64,000 nt of DNA, taken from the NCBI GenBank assembly GCA_036365515.1, contig CM070873.1, positions 224,269,876 through 224,333,875 of the forward strand. The letters are read 5' to 3'. How positions within the stretch are numbered: position 1 is the first letter of the stretch; every line of letters begins with the position of its first letter. The DNA is from Torymus aiolomorphi. Its lineage: Eukaryota; Arthropoda; Insecta; Hymenoptera; Torymidae. Shown piece by piece: positions 27,331 to 38,150 of the stretch. The position numbers were made by a program, and so were the translations under genes. The notes under the pieces were generated by a model. It was not told the origin of the DNA, made no database searches, and saw nothing but the letters and a program-made list of their open reading frames with translations.

Positions 27331-28585
27331 TGGAGCGCGAGACGGAATTCGGTGTGTGCGACGACAGTCTATTCCGTGTCGCCGATGCTACAACTCGATT
27401 TCGCAAGCGCCGGCACGTAGGCCGGAAAGACGATAGCCCCCGTCGAGGTCCGTTCTGGATTTTTGTAGGAGTATCGTTAAGTAGTACTTTATGCCTACTG
27501 GCTGAGTACATTTTTGAGTAGGTACAAAAAGTTGTATTATGTCAGTCAAGTTAACTTATGGGTACTTGACTACAATAAATTGATTTCAGTACTTTCTTGT
27601 GTTTAGTTTGTATAGAAGGATGAACAAATTTTAATACATTTCTGAGAACAGTCATACAGTTGTTTCCGAGAGTTGTTTGCATTACTTGACTATCGATAAT
27701 TGATTTCACAACTTTCGTTTGATTTGCAGTGAACAATTTGAATGTACTTACATATAATTTGTTCAGCATACAATGACTCAAAGAAGTAAAAGACTTTTTC
27801 ACGGGTATTTATTTGATTTCTTTTAAAAAATCATAAATATTATTATTTTATAGATTAAACAGAAAAAACGTCTATACTTGCCTTATTTTATACTTTCGTA
27901 GAAAGTTTTATATTAACAATATTATTATTTGTACAGAAATGAAAAAAATGATTAGAAATACTCTAATCAGCGCATGGTTGCCGTATCTACAAACGATCAC
28001 ATTAGCTCCGCTTTAATATATTTAAAAAAACGCGAAAAAGAGTGCATGCATTACAAAAAAATATGGTGTCAGAGCTGTCTTTAAGCATAGACAGGGCAGG
28101 GACATGCCTAGGGCCCCAGGCGTGAGAGGAGCCCCGCAGTCCTAGGGAGGACAAAATTTGGACAGTCCACAACTCGAGTAGTTACGTGCAAATTACAACC
28201 GGAGCCGAAGGCGACGATGGAAAACATGAGATGTTGGCTGAATAATTTTCCTCGTAGCGCATTTACTACTTTTCACCATACCTAGACCAAAAATATTATA
28301 TTCGCGCTTTTGATTTTCGATCAGGGTAGGGTGTGAAAATAGTACATTTCGACACTGGTGCGGAAGGTGCAAAAAAAACTCTCGTATCAGTAAATAAAAC
28401 AATTTTTTAATAAAGTTCTAAATAAATTAGAATAAATAAATATATTATAATAAAATAATAAAATATTATAGTAAAATATTATAATTATAATAAAATAAAT
28501 TAGTATAATAAAAAGATTTAACAATTAGTTAAATCTTTTTCTACATTTTTTTAAAGAAAAATCAGGAATTTTCGCTCACGCCCAA

Positions 28586-28898
28586 CACTGAAACAAAAAA
28601 TGGTGCACGTCTCACGAAAACAGCGGCGCGTGGATCGCCCAGGCCGTAAGACATCGTCTCACCCGCTGATGGTGATTTGCTTTCCGTGAGTGGGGGAAAC
28701 GTATGCTGAACTGCGGCGCGCGCGCCGCGCGCAGCTCTTACACCAAAACAAAGAAGAGCTGCGCGCGCGGTGGTTTAGCATGCGTTTCCCCCACTCACGG
28801 AAAGCAAATCACCATCAGCGGGTGAGACGATGCCTTACGGCCTGGGCGACCCGCGCGCCGCTGTTTTCGTGAGACGCGCACCATTTTTTGTTTCAGTG
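28586..28898. mobile_element. GC-rich inverted-repeat element, 313 bp
   Basis: The left end CACTGAAACAAAAAATGGTG and the right end are inverted copies. The arms, about 145 bp each, match almost throughout, including CGGAAAGCAAATCACCATC and a GCGCGC-rich core. AA is present on both sides and might be part of a short target duplication. It contains no gene and would fold into one long hairpin. Confidence 0.82.
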
Positions 28899-29332
28899 AA
28901 CTTTTTCTCAGGAACACGAATCAACAGTGCACCGTGCCAGCTTCGCAGAAGCTTGACCTGGGTTTCTCTACGGACTAAGTAGAAAAAGGGAATTAGTATA
29001 TTACACGCCTAGGAAGAAAAAGTACAGAATGTCCCAGATTGCATGTAAATTGTCACCCAATCCAAAGGCTATTTTTTTATTTGACGAGGTTAGAAATATA
29101 GCCTTTGAGATTGGGCGTCGGAAGCAAAAGCTGTACTTTCAGCCCGCTAGGTGAAAAAATAGTATATGCAACACGGGGATAGAGAAGGCCACCCAAGAGC
29201 ATATTTTTGTCACCCTCGCTTTCGGCTTGGGTAACAATTAATAGGTGTTCTGGATTGGCCAACGCTTTATCTCCCTAGTTGCGTAATATTTTAATTCACT
29301 TCTTCTGTATAAAAATTTTAATTTTGAATTAT
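28899..29332. other. Intervening non-coding DNA
   Basis: Nothing gene-like was recognised between the two hairpins; a weak 61-codon minus-strand frame has no domain. Confidence 0.45.
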
Positions 29333-29774
29333 ATATATGAGGAAATCCACGGAACCTTTAACTGTTTTGATACTTTTTTCTTAAAGTAATTTATTGCTGC
29401 TATTAGTTGAGCGTGCGAAGCACATAAACGAGCCAAGGTGTAAAATCTTCAATTTTTACGTAGAAAACCAGTTCGGTAATCCATATTAGTGTGCCACGCA
29501 TGCTCAAGTCTGGGGATGTAAAAAACTGTCGAAAAAAGTCCACTTTTTCGACTTTTTCCAAAAGTGGACTTTTTTCGACAGTTTTTTACATCCCCAGACT
29601 TGAGCATGCGTGGCACACTAATATGGATTACCGGACTGGTTTTCTACGTAAAAATTGAAGATTTTACACCTTGGTTCGTTTATGTGCTTCGCACGCTCAA
29701 CTAATAGCAGCAATAAATTACTTTAAGAAAAAAGTATTAAAACAGTTAAAGGTTCCGTGGATTTCCTCATATAT
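29333..29774. repeat. 442-bp near-perfect hairpin
   Basis: The left arm, from ATATATGAGGAAATCCACGG, and the right arm, ending in its reverse complement, match almost base for base, with a centre near 29550 (CGACTTTTTCCAAAAGTGG). Arms are about 215 bp with only a few mismatches, which implies recent origin or conversion. No target duplication or coding capacity was seen. Confidence 0.9.
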
Positions 29775-30571
29775 GAGTTGCCTAGCAAAAGTGTGCAGTT
29801 TCTGCCCTGGAACCTCTGTGGATATTTTATTAGATTTATAATAGAAGAAATTCAAATTACTAGAATATCATCTAGTGAAATAAAAAATTGCGAGATATCC
29901 ATTATTATTCCACGAAAGAGGGTTATTTACTAAACCATTTACTTTTGTTGAGATTTATCCGTATGCTAAGGCTAATACATTATAATTTATATTTTTTGTT
30001 GCTCTCCTTTTTGCGGTAGCTAATGAGCGAATGAGAAGGTTTCAAACTTGCCCCTCTATCCATTTTAAAGCATTCTGTCGTGCTCCAAAAATTTGAGTCG
30101 TTATTAGTTAACAGTAATTAAAAATTAACAGTTATTAAAGTTAACAGTAATTAAAAATAATGCCAAGAAATTATTATTGCACGTAAAAACGCATAAGGGT
30201 CATAATTTATTACTGTGCGTAAAAACTTTTGATTTTGCTATAAGCATTATATAAGATAATGTAAACATTATCTAACAGAATTATGTTTATATAAAAAGAA
30301 TGAATAAAACTGTATAAAAATTTGTTAGGCTAATAAGAAGAGCTTCAAGAAGAAAATAAATTCCTTAAGAGGGCCCCCAAATCTCCTTAGCCTAAAGCCC
30401 CATGCCCGCGAAAGACGGGCCTGATGGTGTGCACGTACTCGTTTTCGGCTCATGCTGGCTCGCCTTCGACTCGTACTGCGAACTCCACACACGGTCTAAA
30501 AAAAAAGCCCATTTTACCATTTTACGCCATTCGTACACAATATACTATTTAAGGGATTTTATCATAAGTAA

Positions 30572-31050
30572 TCTCAAAGCTTTCTCTGTAAGAAAGTTAA
30601 GATTTTCTCAAAATAAAAATTTTTATATCGAAAATCTTAAAATATGCTTTTAAATCTTTTTTGTCTAACAAATTTCTTTTACTACTATATCTTTCTCTGT
30701 AAGAAAGCAATATTTTTTCAAAACTAAATGCTACAACGTCGGATATTGCAGAACGATTCTCAAATTCGCAATCTAAGATGGCTTTAGGCGCGATCACGTG
30801 AGTTTATTACTCTCAAAGCTTTCTCTGTAAGAAAGTTAAGATTTTCTCAAAATAAAAATTTTTATATCGAAAATCTTAAAATATGCTTTTAAACCTTGTT
30901 TGTCTAACAAATTTCTTTTACTACTATATCTTTCTCTGTAAGAAAGCAATATTTTTTCAAAACTAAATGCTACAACATCGGATATTGCAGAACGATTCTC
31001 AAATTCGCAATCTAAGATGGCTTTAGGTGCGATCACGTGAATTTATTACT
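30572..31050. repeat. Two tandem 239-bp repeats
   Basis: Units at 30572-30810 and 30811-31050 are nearly identical, with a handful of substitutions. Each contains two internal half-copies beginning TTTCTCTGTAAGAAAG, so the unit is itself an old dimer. The repeated minus-strand 66-codon frame is a by-product of the duplication. Confidence 0.88.
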
Positions 31051-31134
31051 CTAGAAGTAAACTAATGAATTTAATCTTTTGACAGAACGACGTAAAAGTA
31101 TAAATCAATCAAATTAATATTTAGAAAAAACAGC

Positions 31135-31570
31135 ATAAGCTTTTACTCTTTATAAAGTTAAAAATTTACGTTTTATTGTTTGCCAAAAGATTAAAAACAG
31201 TAGATTATTCTTTTAGAAAAATAAAGAAACCTTTCACTCTTTATAAAGTAGAAAATGTAGATTTTAATCTTTTTCAAAAGTGTAAATACATCAAATTAAT
31301 CTTTAGAAAAAACAACACAAGTTTTTACTCTTCATAAAGTAAAAAACGTAGATATGAATCTTTGTGAAAAGAGTAAAATCGTCAAATTAATCTTTTAAAA
31401 AAATAACATATCCTTTTATTCTATATAAAGTAGAAAACATACTTTTCAATCTTTATCAAAAGAGTAAACTTCTCAAAATTATCTTTATAAAGTTTAAAAT
31501 TATCAAATTAACTTCTACAAGTAATAAAATCGTCAATTTACTCTTTTATAAAGTAGAAAACTGTCCTTTT
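31135..31570. repeat. Degenerate ~91-bp tandem repeat
   Basis: The phrase TTTTACTCTTTATAAAGTA and variants recurs near 31141, 31232, 31323, 31414 and about 31540, alternating with ATCAAATTAATCTTTAGAAA. Identity between units is moderate and the array is AT-rich. No gene is seen between 29775 and 32540 apart from repeats. Confidence 0.65.
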
Positions 31571-31767
31571 CAACTTTAAATTTCCAGTTTTTCTTCTTTT
31601 GAGTTTAGAGTGTATAAGAGAAATCTTGATCATCAAAGTAGTAATAATTTGCCTTAAAACTACAAAAATTGCTCGCATTTAAAAAAAAAAGCTCAAAAGG
31701 TTGAAAATTTACAAAACTACAACAGTCTGAAAATTGGCGTAAGTACGTTTAAAATTTTGTAATCTTC

Positions 31768-31918
31768 ACCCTGATGGAAATCGATTCTATTATTTGGTAA
31801 TAAATAGATAGTTTCTCTAATAATCGTCGAAAACTAGACACTTTTTTTGGCCATTTCTATCCATAGATTTCACGATTTTTCCGATCATATTCACTATTTA
31901 GAGAAATTTCTGTCAGGG
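31768..31918. mobile_element. Small MITE-like inverted repeat
   Basis: The ends CCCTGATGGAAATCG and GAAATTTCTGTCAGGG are imperfect inverted repeats. The interior matches the copy at 23212-23671, including CGTCGAAAACTAGACACTTT. The flank CACGTTTAATATTGAATA is shared with that copy. Confidence 0.5.
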
Positions 31919-31950
31919 CATTTTCACGTTTAATATTGAATATAGAATAG

Positions 31951-32096
31951 TCTCCTTATAGTACATTACGCAACTAGTGCGCAAAGCAGGTGATTCACGC
32001 ACGAGTCGAGTTTGTCGCCCGAGCGCAGCGAGGGCGACAAACAAGACGACTGCGTGGATATCACCTTGCGCACGTGTTGCGTATACTATTTTTTCA
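31951..32096. mobile_element. AGTACATT..-ended palindromic repeat, copy 1
   Basis: The ends ATAGTACATTACGCAACTAG and the inverted GTTGCGTATACTAT enclose a GCGC-rich core with GTCGCCCGAGCGCAGCGAGG. The same architecture is seen in the copies at 38028, 41340, 48096, 54674 and 57109. Confidence 0.65.
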
Positions 32097-32532
32097 CAGA
32101 AGTGCGCAAAATATAGCAAACCTATTAAAATAACAATACATAAAAATAAATAAGTAATATGAAACGAAGCGCGAGTCGATTTTGTCGCCCGAGCGTCAGC
32201 GAGCAAGTAAATATAAAAAAGGTAAAAAAGGTGAAAAAGGTAAAAAAAAGGTAATAAAAGTATTATTTAACTTAAATGTGAATTTTATTTAAACAAAAAA
32301 ACTGTGTTAATCAATTAACAAATTCATTTAAACAAATTTATACATGGATTTATTTATTTATGCGGTCAGTCGAGCCAGTTGCTCGACTGACCGCATGGAG
32401 CTCAGCACATTTTGAGTTTAACTAGTAAGATTGTTTGTCTTGATCAGGCTTAGCATATAGCGCGTTAATTTTCGTGGAATGCGTATATACGAACTGTTAT
32501 GTTTTGTTATTTTTTTTGAAGCGGTAGTGTGT

Positions 32533-32540
32533 GAAACAGT
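32533..32540. repeat. 8-bp target site duplication, left (GAAACAGT)
   Basis: GAAACAGT precedes the left end CATGGAGTAAG and recurs at 41195-41202 directly after the right end CTTACTCCATG. Confidence 0.9.
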
Positions 32541-32944
32541 CATGGAGTAAGAGAAGGAGACGTAACTCCAGCGTACCAAAAGTGAGCCGATTTTCCCGTC
32601 GGAATTCGCCAGGTCCGCTTAATGGAACAGCCTTTCCCTAAGTGGTTTCAGCGCCTCGCGCGGCGTCTGACGAACTATATAACTTTTGCGTTCGTCATGC
32701 AGTCGATAAGTAGGTTACAATTACCATATGAAAATATTATGCTACAAAAAGATTTTATTTACAGAAAATCATCGTAATAAATGCAAATATAATCAATAAC
32801 GGTAATAAGAGTATAACAATAAAGTCAAGTAAGCGTGTGAAACATAAGTAAATAAATCTTTAATTTATCTTCAAACATCAAACCCAAACCCCCAAGGGAT
32901 AAAGATGTTCATAAACCATCTCGAGTTTATATTCATGTATCGTT

Positions 32945-33043
32945 TCGGTGGTCGAGGTGGTTAAAGAGTTAGTCTTTTTTGCGTTCAAACTTTTTGACTC
33001 GGGATCAATTCCCGGCTCGGTAATTTTTTTTTTTTTTTTTTTT
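32945..33043 (+). other. tRNA-like unit with oligo-T in the left P-element arm
   Basis: GGTCGAGGTGGTTAAAGAG resembles a tRNA D-arm/A box, and CTCGGGATCAATTCCCGG resembles a T-arm/B box with changed loop bases. A run of 20 T residues follows at 33024-33043 and could act as a Pol III terminator. It reads into the element. The acceptor stem does not pair well, so a working tRNA is unlikely. Confidence 0.62.
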
Positions 33044-35054
33044 AATTCACTTTCAAAAATATTGTACAAATGTAATGTATGATACTTACTGTATTAATAA
33101 TGAAATTATTTAATGAAATACAGCGCATTTAAATGTTGTCCAGACGTAAGCATACGACGGTAAATGTTGTTTAATGTGTTTTATTTATTTATTTATTTTT
33201 GAAATAAACTATTTAGTTATAAAAGGACATAAAAATAATTTTTCAACGTAAGTATAAACAAAATAATGAATATTTATTTCTTTAAAATAATCTGAAGATT
33301 ATAATATTTACAATACATTTTTTTCGTCTTTTTTTAAATGTACTTTTTTTTTAATTTCCTTTTTTTTGACTTTTTGTTTTTCTCTTTTTCGTTTCTTTTG
33401 CTTCACCGTTAACTTTTTTCATTTTTCTTTTCCGTTTGATTTTGTCTGCATTTTGATGAACAATTTCATCAGCATGGTGATCAGGTGCGTAGACAAGTTT
33501 TGCTAATTTTCTTTTCTCTCTCGTCCTTTCTTTTTCTATATTGTCATTTTTATTACTCTGCTTGGTAATAAAAAACATTCTGGTGGTTAAGAAAAAACAT
33601 ACTATTCTATTCGTAAAAACCATCTTATGTAAGTCACATCCAACGAATGGCAACGGAGCTAATTCATCTACAGCTGCCATAATGTTGTGTAAAGTTTCAG
33701 AGCAAACTTGTTCATTATTTAATACTTTTAATGTTGCTCTTTCTAGTATTGAAATTAGGTCAAAAAGTTTTTTCGAAGGCTCATACAAATATCCTTTAGA
33801 TTTCAAATTAATTAATTTATAATGTTCAGGAATACTGTCATTTTGAGCTAAGCGAAGGCTTGAAATGCACTCTTCGTATAATGTATTGCCTGAAAGAAAA
33901 ACGTATTTATCAGGTTATCTAAGTAAGCGACTGAAAATATTTATGTTTGCGTAAAGATGGCCGGTATGCAGTTTTTAATAAAAGTATAGTATGTATATGC
34001 TATGAATAATTAGTCGTTACCTTTCTTTAACCTAGCAAATCGAGAACCTTTCCGCGCCACGAATCCTGAAACATATGCCAATACGTAATCGGAAGTTGAA
34101 CACTGAAAATAATCGTGTTCTTCCATGATTTCAGCTGCATCTATTATGACTTCAGAATTTAAACCTTTATCAAGGATGGTATCTATCTGAGCGTTCCACT
34201 GCTCTTGCCTTTCGCTTACTGTTGTGATATCTTTGATATCTATCAAAACTTTAACAATATCACCGCCAGAAACGTTGGAACCTTTTGGAGGTTTAACCAA
34301 AGAGTATGTAGATACTAGCTTATACATTTGTATAAATAGTGACGAGTCTGGGTGATCGTTAGATCCACAACAGTGGCGCATCATTCCAAAAAATCTCTAA
34401 GATAAAACATTTTTTTCATAATGTAAATAAGTGCATTATATGAAAATAATAATTTTTTTTAATTTAGCAAACATATTTTTATTGAAAAAATATTATAATA
34501 ATTATTAAATGATGAAGTAGTTGTCGAATCTAATTATGAATAGTTTCTAGGAATAATTAGAAAGTGCATAAAGAAAATATCAATTAATTTAATAGTGAAT
34601 TACTTCAAGGTTATCTTGATTCAGTCTAGCTGTCATTAGATATTCAAACCCGCATTCATCAATAAGAAATTTACAAATTTCTAATGTAGCTTGAAGAGAA
34701 ATTTTCAATCCGTAACAAGTAGAATCTGTTATGAATTTGTACTCATTCTTTTCATTTTTAGCCTCCTTTTCCCACTCTTGTAAATAATTTAAAAAGCTTT
34801 CTATATTCTGCAATATAAATGTCTTTAGAATTATTGAAATAGATGTTAAATGATTTTATTCGACATATGCACACCTGCCACATGTCATTTCCTGGTTTTA
34901 AAGTGTTTAGTGGCGTTCGACTATTCATCGCAGTTATTAGGCCCTTAATTCTCCGGCAAAACTTTATACTACTTTCATAGTCATTTAAATCTGGATGTCT
35001 TTCTTTCAATAACTCCATTGCGTCAGCAACTCCAAAAAACTAAAGAATTTCAAG

Positions 35055-35190
35055 TTCCACAAATACAAAAATTGTAAATAGTATTGCAAATAAACATTGT
35101 AAAAAAAATTGTAAATAGTATGGTAAATAAACACTGTAAAAAAATTGTAAATAGTATTGTAAATAAACATTGTAAAAACTATTGTCTTTA
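35055..35190. repeat. ~37-bp tandem repeat in a transposase intron
   Basis: Three to four units of AAATTGTAAATAGTATTG followed by TAAATAAACATTGTA occur in the ~0.9-kb intron between the exons at 35.0 and 36.0 kb. The rest of that intron (35190-35940) shows no gene. Confidence 0.75.
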
Positions 35191-38027
35191 CATTGCATGT
35201 GCAAAGTGCAACTTCGTGTACGTGTTAACGCTTGTGATGCAAAATAGATCTTTTCAACAGTGCATGGAAAACGCTTATGTTATCTACTATACTGTATATA
35301 CACACGAAGTAGTAATGTAATATTTAAGTTTTTGAATGTCTGCATCCATACACTCGAGCGAATAATAATACTAAAGTTCCACTTGTACCTAGTGTACGTT
35401 TGGAAACGCAATGATAAGAAGTATAAATATAATTTTCAATATACATGTGATTATTATGATTCTCGCAGGAGTATGTGATTGACGCTCTCACTTTGCACGA
35501 TGCAACTACGTCACACTCGTGCTAAACTCATTTATCTCACTTATAGGTATCGAAAATATACTGTTGATTTGTAAAACACAATATAGTGTTATTCTTTAAT
35601 AATATTTAATTAATTATTTACAAAATAGTGATTTATGCAATAAGGGCGTGAAGTACACATCTAAGCTGCATACAATATTCACGCAACAAAAATTTCACTT
35701 TACACATCGACTTTACGCACAGAATTGAAAAATAGTAGATTATGCACCGAGAGATTCTTCATTAATCCGTGGTGCACATACTAATTTTCTCTACGAGGAG
35801 CGTAAAATGCGAGGCTGTTATTCGCTCACAGGGCGTACAGTATGCACTTTACGTGCCGTGTGGAGCCAAAAATGTTATCTATTTATATCTTTATAAGTAC
35901 AGTAACAAAATACCATACAGAAATAAAAAAAATTAAAACGATTGATATAACTTTACCTGAAAAGCGAGAGCAACATTCATTTTTTGATAGTATTGTGGGT
36001 TAATGTGCTCTTCTCGTAAATGGTAATTAACTTTTAAATTAAAATCCTTTGGACTTTCTATAGCTAATAAAGCGTACCAGTGTTTTAAGGAGATTAATCC
36101 GTCGGGCGTCTGCAATTATTATTAATAAAAATGCTGTATAATTTTATGAAATGTAATATTATTAAGTTTAAGGAAACGATAAACCAACCCAAAATTTATC
36201 ATATTTATTTAGCGTTGAAAGGACGTTTCGTAAACATTTAATTAAATGTGGAAAGTCAGAGAAGAACCATAACCGACGTTCGAGGTCAACTACGTGTTCG
36301 ACGCTAACATTGGTCTCTGTTACGCCAAAAAGATTCCACATAGATCGGTTCCAGCTTGCACCATCACTAGCAACTGCGTCTACTTTCAACCCAGCTCTTT
36401 CGGCTAATATAATAGCTTCTAATATAATTTGGTGCAAAACGGTACCATTAGCACTACCTTTGCTTAAAAAGCACCCTAACGTTTGAACCCATTTCCCTTT
36501 AAAAGGTTGAAACATAATCACCAACGCGTGATTACCTTTTTGATTCTGTTGATGCTTTGGAGTATATTTTCCAAGATTTGTAAACCCTTCAATTTCAAGT
36601 GTTCGCCGATTAAAATTGAGTGTTTTCGACAGTTTCATCTCATCAAGGAGTAATCAATATACCTGTAACAAATATAAAAAATTGCTCAAATACAAAATAT
36701 ATTTTCATAACAATATCATTGTCAGAACCAAGTAAACATAGATATTATAGTAATTATTAATAATTCTAGATATATTAAATAAAAATCAACACTAAAGAAA
36801 TAAACCAAAAGGTAAACAGTTATTTTCTCTTTAAAATTTTGTAATTATAATGTGGCACAGACGCCTGTATAATGTTTTATTATATATTTCGGAATAATAT
36901 TTCTATACAGAATGAAAGTTTATCTCATTTTAGTCTTCTAGTAATTAATACATTCAAAGAATAGTACACTGAGAGAAGAATATTGTCATAGTTAACATAT
37001 TTATCTATTTGATTAGAACTGCAATATTGTAAGTGTTACAATATCATACATTTGAATAGGGAAGATTTTGACGGTCAAACCCAATATAGTAACTGTCAAT
37101 GTTTACCAGTAACATACGGTATGTTAGCTGTTACAAAAAGACTTCTCTTATTTGAAATAATCTTTTTTACGTAAAACTTGATATTCCTTCGGTATATTAT
37201 TTTCAAATAATATTATATTGTATATAATCAATATAATAAATTATATTGTAGTAAAATATTATAACTTACCTCGTACATCTCGAGGATCCATAGTCTCGGT
37301 TTTCATTTTTAAAATTTTGAACACGGTTTCGTTGAATCCGTATGTTCCTTTCATGGCTTTCATATAGCGACTAAGAGTTTCCAAAGTAGGTAGGGATAGA
37401 ATTTTATGCGTTCTCAAATGATCATAAGTTTTTTTGCTTTTGATTCGCAAAAGTAAGCATTCGTAAATCCATTGATTTGTATACCTTATACCCCTGCTGT
37501 CTTTCACTTTGGAAGCATTAAAACATGCTTGAATAGCAAACTGTTGACTTTCAGGTAATTTCTCACAAGCAGTTTGAACTGCCTTAACATCGGCATTAGC
37601 ACATTCATTTTTTATAAAAGCGATTTTTTTTTTTCAAATTGGAAATCTAAAATACACCCATAATTAATGTATATTTATATATTACCATTTTAAACATAAA
37701 TTCTTAGTTTATGTTACGTAGGCGCGCGCTATTATAACGTAATTTTTACTTTATCCTATCCTCCTATCTTAAAAAAATTATGGATTTGTTGTGATATCAT
37801 TTCATTCGTGATTTGATTGGTGGGTTGCTAGATTACTAAAACGAAAGTGGCCAGCGAAGCGCGCATAGATATGACTATAGCATTAAAAAAATTATAGGTT
37901 TATTATGATATCAATTTATTTATTGGTTGGTGGGAGTTAACAAAATTAAAAAAATTTAAGTGGAGCGAAGTTTTGCTGAAATTACGGTGCGCGAAGCGCT
38001 TTTAGAGATTACTATAGTACCTTTAAA

Positions 38028-38150
38028 ATAGTACATTTCGATACAAGTATGCGAAGTTGGTCATTCTCGACAACTCGCAAAGAGAGGGCAACAAAAATAC
38101 CCGTGCAATGATCATCCTCTTCGCGCACGTGAATCGAACTCTATTTATAA
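38028..38150. mobile_element. AGTACATT..-ended palindromic repeat, copy 2
   Basis: Begins AATAGTACATTTCGATACAA and ends near ACGTGAATCGAACTCTATTT. It lies within an intron of the P transposase relic, so this family was still moving after the P element inserted. Confidence 0.55.

Larger units (their letters stand above)
24708..28585. other. No recognised gene; mixed repeats
   Basis: 24717-24790 resembles the sequence upstream of synthetase copy A (see its own entry). Around 25570-25690 a block recurs at 54925-55045. A CA-rich stretch lies near 25775-25855 and a GA tract at 27278-27330. Frames of up to 155 codons (24923-25390, minus) have no recognisable domain. From about 27840 to 28560 the DNA is AT-rich with one end of the AGTACATTTCGA repeat family near 28340. 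Confidence 0.45.

Noticed and set aside
27146..27511. Overlapping frames of 96 and 114 codons on opposite strands
   Set aside because: Both run through the GA tract and neither shows a domain.
36969..37150. Possible short CACTGAGA-ended MITE in a transposase intron
   Set aside because: The ends match only imperfectly and no target duplication could be assigned; mentioned only alongside the 42.8-kb element.
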